Counted from the first letter of the stretch, positions 17,561 to 25,122 are shown. The stretch is 62,495 nt of DNA from Ignavibacteriota bacterium (GCA_026390735.1 JAPLFJ010000030.1:1-62495); one strand, 5' to 3'. Notes: generated by a model from the sequence alone, not told the origin. Made by a program: numbers and translations.

Positions 17561-18790
17561 ATGAAAAAGCTATTTGTAGTCTTAGTAATGCTCGCAGCAA
17601 TGAGTGCGAATGCACAGTGGTCAAAGTCGTCAGGCGGTATGATGAAAGATTCGCTTGTTTATTCTTTTACTTCCATAGGAAGTAATATATATGCAGGGGC
17701 AAACGGAAGTTCCAACGGAACAGGCAGGATATATGTTTCTTCAAATGGAGGTACGAACTGGTCAGAATTGAATGGATTGTTTAATGTTGTGAATTGTATT
17801 GCAGCTCAGGGCTCGAATCTGCTCGTTGGTGCTAATGGTGGTCTTTTTATTACATCCAATAATGGAGCTAACTGGATAAGTACTTTAACCGACCAGAATA
17901 TCATCAGTCTTGGTATCAGTGGAAACACAATACTTGCAGGGACGTATTCCAGCGCAACTACCTATGGTGTATTTCGCTCTACAAACAACGGTTCAAACTG
18001 GACTTTAAGTGACTTGACAGGGAAAGTTGTTCAATCGATTTACTTTTATGGTTTTACAATAGCACCTTGTGGAAAGAGGTTAGAACCTTTTTCGATAACT
18101 TATAATGGAGGATTAAACTGGATTACATATTCATCTATGCTGAAAGATGTTCGTACCTTTTCATCAATTGGAACAAATATTTTTGCAGGGTCTGACAGCG
18201 GTGTTTATGTTTCCTCTGATACAGGAAAAAACTGGACTCCTACTTCATTAATGAATCAACTTGTTACTTCTCTTGCCGTCAACGGAAATAATCTTTTTGC
18301 AGCAGCAGGAGGCAAAGTCTATCTTTCAAAGAATAATGGTTTAAGTTGGGTTCAGAAAAGTGAAGGGTTAGTCACAAATGTAAGTGCATTATCTTTATTC
18401 GTTAATGGCAATTATATATATCTCGGTTGCAACGGGCAGTCCGTTTGGCGACGATTGCTTTCGGATATTATATCTGTCCAAAACATCAGCACTGAAATAC
18501 CATCTGCATTTTCATTAAGTCAAAACTATCCGAACCCGTTCAACCCAACAACAGTTATCCGTTTTGGAATCCCCTCCTTGGAGGGGTACGCGCAGCGGGG
18601 GGTGGGTATGGTCACTCTCAAAGTCTTCGACATCGCAGGTCGCGAAATCCAGAGTCTCGTAAACGAAAATCTTCAACCCGGAACATACGAAACATCATTC
18701 GATGGTTCGCGATTAACAAGCGGTGTATATTTCTATAAACTCGAAACTAACCGTTTCAGCGATGTTAAGAAAATGTTGATGATTAAGTAA
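17561..18790 (+). CDS. Secreted Asp-box/YCF48-like propeller with T9SS domain
   Basis: 409 aa. Signal peptide KKLFVVLVMLAAMSANAQ, then a small propeller with Asp-box turns (YVSSNGGTNWSEL, ITSNNGANWIST, RSTNNGSNWTLS, VSSDTGKNWTPT, LSKNNGLSWVQK) separated by GSNIYAG-type strands. The sorting domain is SLSQNYPNPFNP ... TSGVYFYKL ... KKMLMIK. The propeller is unlike the flanking 500-aa family, yet its sorting domain is almost the same as theirs, including the palindromic insert, which suggests exchange of the 3' module by recombination. It starts 31 bp after the preceding stop, without the hairpin/leader module, so it is probably co-transcribed with the 16030 gene. Confidence 0.85.
   Translation: MKKLFVVLVMLAAMSANAQWSKSSGGMMKDSLVYSFTSIGSNIYAGANGSSNGTGRIYVSSNGGTNWSELNGLFNVVNCIAAQGSNLLVGANGGLFITSNNGANWISTLTDQNIISLGISGNTILAGTYSSATTYGVFRSTNNGSNWTLSDLTGKVVQSIYFYGFTIAPCGKRLEPFSITYNGGLNWITYSSMLKDVRTFSSIGTNIFAGSDSGVYVSSDTGKNWTPTSLMNQLVTSLAVNGNNLFAAAGGKVYLSKNNGLSWVQKSEGLVTNVSALSLFVNGNYIYLGCNGQSVWRRLLSDIISVQNISTEIPSAFSLSQNYPNPFNPTTVIRFGIPSLEGYAQRGVGMVTLKVFDIAGREIQSLVNENLQPGTYETSFDGSRLTSGVYFYKLETNRFSDVKKMLMIK
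18571..18586. repeat. Palindromic insert in sorting-domain coding sequence, copy 4
   Basis: CCCCTCCTTGGAGGGG followed by TACGCGCAGCGGGGGGTGGG, in frame in the 17561-18790 gene. Confidence 0.85.
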
Positions 18791-18798
18791 TGAAATCA

Positions 18799-18842
18799 CT
18801 TAATCAGAAATCCGCCGTGGCGGAATGTTTATCAAATAATAG
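18799..18842. repeat. Intergenic palindromic element, copy 5
   Basis: Left arm ACTTAATCAGAAA, perfect minimal stem TCCGCCGTGGCGGA (18811-18824), right arm ATGTTTATCAAATAATAG. It lies directly after the stop of the 409-aa gene and is the simplest member of the family. Confidence 0.75.
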
Positions 18843-18856
18843 TATAAAGTTTATAC

Positions 18857-18888
18857 AATACCGCAGTGCTAAAAATCATTGCGGTATT
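18857..18888 (+). terminator. Conserved hairpin after gene stop, copy 2
   Basis: AATACCGCAGTG / CATTGCGGTATT stem identical to the copy at 15910, at the left edge of duplicate block B. Confidence 0.7.
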
Positions 18889-18920
18889 CTTCAATAATAG
18901 GAAATATTAGATTTAAAAAG

Positions 18921-18977
18921 TTATCGCTTTAGGAGGCAGATAATTATTAAACAAATGAAAAATAAAAGGAGAGAAAA
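18921..18977 (+). promoter_or_regulatory. Conserved leader with AGGAGG loop and SD, copy 3
   Basis: Identical TTATCGCTTTAGGAGGCAGA block, then AAAAATAAAAGGAGAGAAAA and the ATG at 18978. Confidence 0.65.
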
Positions 18978-20477
18978 ATGAAAAACATAATCTACACTTT
19001 AGCATTGGTACTGTTTGTACAATGCACATTAATGATCGAAAATTGTATTAGCCAGTGGCAGTCTGATGTCAGGCTGACGAATAACACACAAACTTCATAT
19101 ACTTCCTTCAATGCCAGGTGTGTGGCATCAAGCGGTGATACTGTACACGTTGTATGGCGTGACTATCGTGACGGACAATCCGAGATATACTATAAACGCT
19201 CAATAGACGGAGGCACAAGCTGGGGAACAGACACACGTTTAACGTTTGGATCTATTACTTTTAATTTCTACTATCCTTCTGTAACAGTATCAGGCTCAGT
19301 AGTGCACGTTATATGGGACGGTAATGCTGATTCCAGCAACACGAACTATGAGATATACTACAAACGTTCATTAGATGGCGGTGTAAACTGGAGCCCGGTT
19401 TCACAACTGACTACTAACTCTGCTCGTTCGGAGACTCCTTCTATCATAGTATCAGGTTCTATTGTTCATGCTGTGTGGTCAGACAATCGCGATGGGAACT
19501 ATGAGATATATTACAAACGCTCGATAGATGGTGGCGCAAGCTGGGGAACAGATACACGGCTTTCTAATACGTCGGCATTTTCTGAGTCACCCTCTGTATC
19601 AGTATCCGGCTTGTTTGTAAATGTAGTCTGGCAAGATGATAGTGACGGTAACTATGAGATATACTACAAACGTTCTACAGACGGAGGTTTAAGCTGGGGA
19701 GCAGATTCACGGCTAACGAATAACTCTGCTTCTTCATATTATCCTTCTGTATCAGTATTCGGCTCAAATGTAAATGTTGTTTGGCAAGACAATCGTGATG
19801 CGGGATATTTGAAGATATACTACAAACGTTCAACAGATTCAGGCATAAGCTGGGGAACAGATACACGTCTTAATGATACCTCTCATCATGATTCATTTCA
19901 TTCTTGTGTCTCGGTATCAGGTGCAGTGGTTCATGTTGTATGGTGTGACCAGCGTGACGGGAATTACGAAATCTACTACAAGCGTTCAACAGATGAAGGT
20001 TTAAGTTGGGGAGCAGACACACGGCTGACTAATAACTTTGCATCTTCTGAGTATCCTTCCATAGCATTATCTGGTTCGGTTGTGCATGTTTTATGGACTG
20101 ACAAACGTGATGGTAACTATGAGGTATATTACAAACGCAATCCGACTGGTAATTCTGTCGGTATAATAAATATTAATTCAGAAATCCCTGGAAAGTTTTC
20201 ACTATCTCAAAACTACCCGAACCCTTTTAACCCAACAACAGTTATCCGTTTTGGAATCCCCTCCTTGGAGGGGTACGCGAAGCGGGGGGTGGGTATGGTC
20301 ACTCTCAAAGTCTATGACATCGCAGGTCGCGAAGTGCAAACACTCGTAAATGAAAATCTTCAACCCGGATCTTATGAAACCACATTCGACGGCTCTAAAT
20401 TAACAAGTGGTGTATATTTCTATAAACTCGAAACTGACGGATACAGTAATGTTAAAAAAATGATAATGCTAAAATAA
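18978..20477 (+). CDS. Secreted sialidase-like repeat propeller with T9SS domain (duplicate block B)
   Basis: 499 aa, near-identical partner of the 16030-17529 protein. It has the same signal peptide (one variation: QCTLMIENCISQ), the same blade order and the same GNSVGIININSEIPGKFSL linker. The sorting domain (SLSQNYPNPFNPTT ... TSGVYFYKL ... KKMIMLK) carries the palindromic insert. Differences are concentrated in a few blade loops (for example KRSTDEGLSWGADTRLTNNF). The SD AAAAGGAGAG precedes the ATG. The upstream 140 bp (hairpin plus leader) is also duplicated, so each copy has its own terminator and expression signals. Confidence 0.87.
   Translation: MKNIIYTLALVLFVQCTLMIENCISQWQSDVRLTNNTQTSYTSFNARCVASSGDTVHVVWRDYRDGQSEIYYKRSIDGGTSWGTDTRLTFGSITFNFYYPSVTVSGSVVHVIWDGNADSSNTNYEIYYKRSLDGGVNWSPVSQLTTNSARSETPSIIVSGSIVHAVWSDNRDGNYEIYYKRSIDGGASWGTDTRLSNTSAFSESPSVSVSGLFVNVVWQDDSDGNYEIYYKRSTDGGLSWGADSRLTNNSASSYYPSVSVFGSNVNVVWQDNRDAGYLKIYYKRSTDSGISWGTDTRLNDTSHHDSFHSCVSVSGAVVHVVWCDQRDGNYEIYYKRSTDEGLSWGADTRLTNNFASSEYPSIALSGSVVHVLWTDKRDGNYEVYYKRNPTGNSVGIININSEIPGKFSLSQNYPNPFNPTTVIRFGIPSLEGYAKRGVGMVTLKVYDIAGREVQTLVNENLQPGSYETTFDGSKLTSGVYFYKLETDGYSNVKKMIMLK
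20258..20273. repeat. Palindromic insert in sorting-domain coding sequence, copy 5
   Basis: CCCCTCCTTGGAGGGG followed by TACGCGAAGCGGGGGGTGGG, in frame in the 18978-20477 gene. Confidence 0.85.
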
Positions 20478-20494
20478 CAGAATAAAGTTTATAC

Positions 20495-20529
20495 AATACC
20501 GCAGTGCTTAAAAACATTGCGGTATTTTT
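20495..20529 (+). terminator. Conserved hairpin after gene stop, copy 3
   Basis: AATACCGCAGTG / CATTGCGGTATT stem followed by a five-T tract (20525-20529). Of the three copies this one looks most like a Rho-independent terminator. Confidence 0.75.
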
Positions 20530-20557
20530 CAATATAGGAAATATTAGATTTAAGAAG

Positions 20558-20613
20558 TTATCGCTTTAGGAGGCAGATAATTATTAAACAATGAAAAACA
20601 AAAGGAGAGAGAA
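20558..20613 (+). promoter_or_regulatory. Conserved leader with AGGAGG loop and SD, copy 4
   Basis: Same TTATCGCTTTAGGAGGCAGA block, then AAAACAAAAGGAGAGAA before the ATG at 20614. Confidence 0.65.
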
Positions 20614-22095
20614 ATGAAAAAATTATTCTACACGTTAGCATTTGTACTAATTGTACAATGCACATTTACAATTAATAATGTTATGAGTCAGTGGCAGACC
20701 GATGTAAGGCTTACAAATGACCCCGGTCTTTCTTACACATCCAGCTATGGTAACGAAAAGGGAATAGCCTCAAGCGGTGATACTGTGCATGTTGTATGGT
20801 ATGACAATCGTGCCGCGCAGGGGTATGAAATATACTATAAACGCTCAATAGATGGAGGTATAAACTGGGGAGCTGACACGCGTCTTACAAATAATGTTTA
20901 TTTCTCAGCAGATCCTTCTGTCGCTGTATCTGGTTCTGTTGTACATGTCGTATGGGATGACCTGCGTGATGGGAATGATGAGATATACTACAAACACTCA
21001 ACAGATGGTGGTTCTACCTGGGGAGCCGATACAAGGGTTACGTTCGATTCTTCTCTTTCAAGAAATCCTTGTGTATCAGCATCAGGTTTATTTGTACATG
21101 TTGTATGGAATGATTACAACACGCTGGATATATTCTACAAACGTTCAACAGATGGCGGATTAACCTGGGGAGCAGCTACAAGGTTTTCAAATGACTCATC
21201 GCCTTCATGGTATCCTAGTGTTTCAGTTTCAGGTTCAATTGTACATGTTGCATGGCAGGACGGTCGTGGTGGGAATGCGAATATTTACTACAAACGCTCC
21301 TCTGATGGAGGCATAAACTGGGGTGCTGATTCAGCACTGACGAATAATCCCCCAACCACTTATTTAAGTATTCCTTCTATGTATGTATCAGGTTCAGTTG
21401 TGCATGTTGTTTGGACCAACCCGGCTGATGGTGGTATAAATCATAGAAGTTCAACTAATGGTGGCATAACCTGGGGTCTGGATACACGGGTGACAAATAA
21501 TCCTGCTGTCACGTACACTCCTTCTGTAACATTTTCAGGTTCAATTGTGCATGTAGTATGGTCTGTCAATCGTGATGGCAACTATGAAATATACTACAAT
21601 CGCTCAACAGATGGCGGTCTAACATGGGGAACTGATACAAGATTAACGAATGACCCTGGCTATTCCTTAAGATCTTTTGTCTCTGTATCGGGTACGGCAT
21701 TGCATGTTCTATGGACTGACAATCGTGATGGAAATTTCGAGATATACTATAAACGAAACCCGACAGGCAATCCTATCGGAATAACAAATATCAGTATAGG
21801 AATACCTTCATCGTTTTCTTTAAGTCAGAACTACCCGAACCCTTTTAACCCGAGTACAGTTATTCGTTTTGGAATCCCCTCCTTGGAGGGGTACGCGCAG
21901 CGGGGGGTGGGTATGGTCACTTTCAAAGTCTACGACATCGCAGGTCGCGAAGTGCAAACACTCGTAAATGAAAATCTCGCACCCGGAACATACGAAACAT
22001 CATTCGATGGTTCTAAATTAACAAGCGGAGTCTATTTCTATAAACTGACTTCGGGAGATTTCTCAGAGACGAAAAGAATGCTGATGATAAAATAA
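20614..22095 (+). CDS. Secreted sialidase-like repeat propeller with T9SS domain
   Basis: 493 aa. Signal peptide KKLFYTLAFVLIVQCTFTINNVMSQ, blade repeats (YYKRSIDGGINWGADTRLT, YYKHSTDGGSTWGADTRVT, YYKRSSDGGINWGADSALT, YYNRSTDGGLTWGTDTRLT), sorting domain SLSQNYPNPFNP ... TSGVYFYKL ... KRMLMIK with the palindromic insert. It is the last member of the sialidase-like series and is more diverged in its blades than the block A/B pair, although the leader and sorting domain remain almost the same. The clear SD AAAGGAGAGAA decides the start. No catalytic arginine triad was found. Confidence 0.87.
   Translation: MKKLFYTLAFVLIVQCTFTINNVMSQWQTDVRLTNDPGLSYTSSYGNEKGIASSGDTVHVVWYDNRAAQGYEIYYKRSIDGGINWGADTRLTNNVYFSADPSVAVSGSVVHVVWDDLRDGNDEIYYKHSTDGGSTWGADTRVTFDSSLSRNPCVSASGLFVHVVWNDYNTLDIFYKRSTDGGLTWGAATRFSNDSSPSWYPSVSVSGSIVHVAWQDGRGGNANIYYKRSSDGGINWGADSALTNNPPTTYLSIPSMYVSGSVVHVVWTNPADGGINHRSSTNGGITWGLDTRVTNNPAVTYTPSVTFSGSIVHVVWSVNRDGNYEIYYNRSTDGGLTWGTDTRLTNDPGYSLRSFVSVSGTALHVLWTDNRDGNFEIYYKRNPTGNPIGITNISIGIPSSFSLSQNYPNPFNPSTVIRFGIPSLEGYAQRGVGMVTFKVYDIAGREVQTLVNENLAPGTYETSFDGSKLTSGVYFYKLTSGDFSETKRMLMIK
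21876..21891. repeat. Palindromic insert in sorting-domain coding sequence, copy 6
   Basis: CCCCTCCTTGGAGGGG followed by TACGCGCAGCGGGGGGTGGG, in frame in the 20614-22095 gene. Confidence 0.85.
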
Positions 22096-22154
22096 CAATA
22101 AGTCTTGAATAAATTTAATTAACTTAAATAATTTATAAACATAATCTAAACTAT

Positions 22155-22748
22155 ATGAGTAAAATAGTATTTATCTTAGTTCTTTTGGGAATGTACATAA
22201 ATCTGTACCCTCAAACTTACGATGTGAATTATACTGCTGAATATGTTTTAAAAGATGCAAGAGGAAATGAAATCAGCAGACTTAAGCATTACAGAAACGG
22301 AAATAAACTGAAGTTTCTTAAAGTTGATAACAGCGGTAAGAGCAATGAAACCACAACTGAAATATTTGTAATCAAAGATGATGCAAAAATAATTACCGTC
22401 ATAACAAATTCAGCAGGTAAAACAGGTACAAAGGCAGCTTTGGATATAATGTATGTAGGTATGCAGACAGGCATATATATTTTAGACCTTGGTAATATTG
22501 ATTATATATTTAACAATACGTCTAGGGCGGGTACCGGTAATGTACTCGGAATGGAGTGCGTGAAATATACTGTAGCTTCAAATGGCGAGGCATCAAGCGA
22601 TTATTATATGTATCAGAATAATTTAATGTTGAAACGTTCGGTCGGTAGTTCCACAGAAGGGAATACTATTGAAGCATTGTCATACGATACAAACATTGTA
22701 CCTGAGAGTATTTTTACTATACCCGCAGATGTACAATATATAAATTAG
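22155..22748 (+). CDS. Secreted protein of unknown function, DUF4412/LolA-like
   Basis: 197 aa. Signal peptide MSKIVFILVLLGMYINLYPQ, mature part all-beta in appearance: paired strands YTAEYVLKDARGNEISRLKHYRNGNKLKFLKVD, a GNVLGMECVKYTV turn (about residue 130), and a C-terminal TIEALSYDTNIVPESIFTIPAD. The pattern of a sensitive-to-context N-terminal strand pair, an internal 'G.ec.kY' turn and a closing 'p.s.F..P' strand recalls DUF4412 and other lipoprotein-carrier-like families, but this is a weak resemblance. It has no sorting domain, so it should remain periplasmic. It lies 60 bp after the last T9SS cargo gene on the same strand and closes the island. Confidence 0.6.
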   Translation: MSKIVFILVLLGMYINLYPQTYDVNYTAEYVLKDARGNEISRLKHYRNGNKLKFLKVDNSGKSNETTTEIFVIKDDAKIITVITNSAGKTGTKAALDIMYVGMQTGIYILDLGNIDYIFNNTSRAGTGNVLGMECVKYTVASNGEASSDYYMYQNNLMLKRSVGSSTEGNTIEALSYDTNIVPESIFTIPADVQYIN

Positions 22749-22766
22749 CAGAATTTTCTATTCAGC

Positions 22767-22820
22767 TTAATCAGAAAACCACGATAGCGAATCGTATCGG
22801 GATTGATAATTAAGTAACCT
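22767..22820. repeat. Intergenic palindromic element, copy 6
   Basis: Left arm CTTAATCAGAAAACC, decayed stem ACGATA-GCGAATC-GTATCGG, right arm GATTGATAATTAAGTAA. The stem is a degenerate version of the copy at 9525-9548, while the arms match all other copies. Confidence 0.7.
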
Positions 22821-22854
22821 GTCACACAGCAGAAAAGTCAGGTACTCTTATTTT

Positions 22855-22886
22855 AAAGGGAACAATCAACCATTGTTCCCTTTTTT
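22855..22886 (+). terminator. Rho-independent terminator
   Basis: AAAGGGAACAAT (22855-22866), loop CAACC, ATTGTTCCCTTT (22872-22883), T-run to 22886. A 12-bp perfect stem with a T tract; it ends the T9SS island transcripts. Confidence 0.88.
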
Positions 22887-23333
22887 ACTCTGATTAAATA
22901 CCCCGTCGCTTACGACGACATAGTTGTATTGTTTGCACAAAAAAGTCCTATAGGGAAGGTATATTTGTTTTAAAGATACTCCGCTGCCTTCAGTGGGGAC
23001 GTTCATTACAATATTCTCGTTTCACTATTTTTCTCTTGACATTTCAGAATTAATTTATTAACTTAAATATATACAAAATACTGCATTTAATGCAATATAT
23101 TCTATTGAAAGCCCTAATTATAATAGTTGTATAAACAGAAACTTATTAACTTTCAATCCAATTTGAACACAATATGAACCCAACTTCAACCCAATTCTAA
23201 CGTGTACCCCTCAGTATCACTCCGTGTTACTCACCTGTGCCTCTAATATAACCCTATAGATTGTGAATAATCATTATTATATTACTTTTTATTGCTTTTA
23301 TTTATATTTTAATGAAAAATTAATAAACCATTA

Positions 23334-24107
23334 ATGGCAATAATTGACAGACCTAATGTAGGTAGACTCAGAGGGAAATACGGAAATTCAGTGATTCAAA
23401 GAAGATTCGGTAAAGATGTAGTGTCACTTCGTCCAGACCATTATAAACCTACTGAATCGAAAAAACTGATCGAAGTCAGGAAAGAATTTGCAGTAAAAGT
23501 ATTGTATGCAAAAGCACTAAACCAAAATAAATTGTTAATCCAATGCTGGAAAAACTGCACTCTTAAATCTATCAGTGGTTACCATAAAGCATTAAGTTAT
23601 AATTCTAAATACATCCTGAACGAAGTTCCTACGAAGGAATGCACAATTACTCCACCAGATTTGTATTATCCTGATGAAAACAAATCTAAATTTCTTACTT
23701 CAAAATATTGTTTTAGTGGTAACGGGATTTCCTTTGACTACAAAATAGATATTTTGCAGCCGTTAAATCCTGAAGATAGAACAAATTTTGATATACCTTA
23801 TGTAGGTATTGTTTTTCTGGTATTAATTTATTCTGACGGTAAAGCTGACAGGATTTCAACTATTATGATTCAGCAGGATGTAGAAATTGAGGAAAAAGAT
23901 TCAGATGGGTACAGAAAGATTGAATTTAAATTCACAGATGAGGAGAAGGAAATGGTTGAAAAGTACAGACTGCTAAGAGGATACTTTGCATTTGTGAAAC
24001 CTCATACTACAAATCCTAAAAAAACGGACTGGACATCAACGAATTTTATTGAAGTTAATTTGAACGACTATTATAAGGATTATAAACAAGGAAAAGAAAC
24101 TAAATAA
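23334..24107 (+). CDS. DUF6266-like protein of unknown function
   Basis: 257 aa, no signal peptide or membrane segment. The N-terminus has the spacing GRLRGKYGNSVIQRRFGKDVVSLRP followed by a KLIEVRKEFA helix. This matches the general plan of DUF6266 proteins of Bacteroidota (G-GK-G-V, G-V-R-P, R-F), a family without known function. The remainder is mixed beta (FDYKIDILQPL, YVGIVFLVLIYSDGKADR) and ends in a lysine/tyrosine-rich tail. It stands alone between a 585-bp spacer and the PASTA gene, with no visible phage or conjugation genes nearby. The call rests on one motif and could be wrong. Confidence 0.6.
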   Translation: MAIIDRPNVGRLRGKYGNSVIQRRFGKDVVSLRPDHYKPTESKKLIEVRKEFAVKVLYAKALNQNKLLIQCWKNCTLKSISGYHKALSYNSKYILNEVPTKECTITPPDLYYPDENKSKFLTSKYCFSGNGISFDYKIDILQPLNPEDRTNFDIPYVGIVFLVLIYSDGKADRISTIMIQQDVEIEEKDSDGYRKIEFKFTDEEKEMVEKYRLLRGYFAFVKPHTTNPKKTDWTSTNFIEVNLNDYYKDYKQGKETK

Positions 24108-24164
24108 TCATAAATATACGCTTATTTAAGTTTTATTTTTCATAAGATATAGTTAATTTTTCAA

Positions 24165-25103
24165 ATGCTTAAAAAGTTAGGAATATTATCGTTAATCGTC
24201 GTGGCTTTTATACTGTTATTCAACAGTATTCTGATGCCGTGGTATGTCAAACATTCAAACCTTGTTAAGGTGCCGAATGTTACGGGCTTGAATTTTCTCG
24301 ATGCTAAAAAAGTGCTCGAACAGTCAGGTCTCGATGTTAAACAGGGCGATATCAGATACGATGAATCAAAACCTATTGGGTTTGTGATGGATCAGGCTCC
24401 TGCTGTCGATGAAATGGTTAAAAACGGCAGAAGGGTTTATCTTACAGTTTGCGGAGGCGAACAACTTATGGAAGTCCCGCGGCTTATAGGTAAATCTGAA
24501 CGTGATGCGCGATTCTCTTTGGTCCAGAGAAATCTGCAGGTTGGGGAAATCGTTAAAAAGTTTACTACCGAACAACCCGAAGACTTCGTTATTTCACAGG
24601 TTATTCAGCCGGGTTCGAAAGTTAAAAAGGGTACAAAGGTTGATTTAATCATCAGCAACGGACAACTTCTCGGAAGTATTATCGTTCCTGATGTTGTAGG
24701 TAAAAAACTTGCAGATGCCAGGAAATTAATCGAAGATAAGAAACTCAAACTCGGAAAGATTACATACCAGTCAAGCGATTTGCCTGTCGGTCAGGTTATT
24801 GACCAGTATCCGAAAAAAGATAAATCTGCCAAGGATAATACACCTGTGGATTTATTCATTGCAAAGAAGAAAACTGAGAACGAAAAAGCTGCAGAAGATA
24901 TAGGCGATAACGATAAAGAACCGAAGGAAAAGAAGACCACTGATGATAAAGAGAAAAAGGAAAAAACGAAACCTGCAGATGAACAGCCGAAAGATAAGAC
25001 ATCCGATAAGTCAAAGGAAAAAGTAAATGATAAGGCTAAGGAAAAGACACCGGATAAGCCAAAGGAAAAGACACAGGATAAATCAAAGGAAAAGACAAAT
25101 TAA
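24165..25103 (+). CDS. Membrane-anchored PASTA-domain protein
   Basis: 312 aa. One transmembrane helix at residues 6-27 (ILSLIVVAFILLFNSILMPW), then three PASTA domains (about 36-102, 103-172, 173-238), each opening with V-P-x-V/L-x-G and closing with V-D-L-x-I-type strands. A highly charged Lys/Glu/Asp tail (239-312) ends in four 24-bp tandem repeats. PASTA modules bind peptidoglycan or muropeptides and are usually attached to Ser/Thr kinases or penicillin-binding proteins. Here there is no catalytic domain, so a structural or regulatory role in the envelope is likely. It is 19 bp upstream of rpe and probably heads the housekeeping operon. Confidence 0.85.
   Translation: MLKKLGILSLIVVAFILLFNSILMPWYVKHSNLVKVPNVTGLNFLDAKKVLEQSGLDVKQGDIRYDESKPIGFVMDQAPAVDEMVKNGRRVYLTVCGGEQLMEVPRLIGKSERDARFSLVQRNLQVGEIVKKFTTEQPEDFVISQVIQPGSKVKKGTKVDLIISNGQLLGSIIVPDVVGKKLADARKLIEDKKLKLGKITYQSSDLPVGQVIDQYPKKDKSAKDNTPVDLFIAKKKTENEKAAEDIGDNDKEPKEKKTTDDKEKKEKTKPADEQPKDKTSDKSKEKVNDKAKEKTPDKPKEKTQDKSKEKTN
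25005..25100 (+). repeat. Four 24-bp tandem repeats in PASTA protein tail
   Basis: Units at 25005, 25029, 25053 and 25077 are of the form GATAAGCCAAAGGAAAAGAC plus four bases. They encode DKSKEKVN, DKAKEKTP, DKPKEKTQ and DKSKEKTN, directly before the stop codon. Changes in copy number would keep the reading frame. Confidence 0.85.
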
Positions 25104-25122
25104 GATAACTTAAAGCAGATAA

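Larger units (their letters stand above)
22749..23333. other. 585-bp gene-free spacer between island and housekeeping run
   Basis: It contains, in order: a palindromic element (22767-22820), a strong intrinsic terminator (22855-22886), a stretch with CCTATAGGG and ACTCCGCTGCCTTCAGTGGG that looks like decayed repeat sequence, the inverted repeat TGCATTTAATGCA (23082-23094), and an AT-rich run before the next gene. No ORF of credible coding character was seen. Confidence 0.65.

Noticed and set aside
12643-22095. True sialidase or glycosidase activity for the 500-aa propellers
   Set aside because: Asp-box turns are present but the arginine triad, FRIP motif and nucleophile Tyr/Glu were not recognised.
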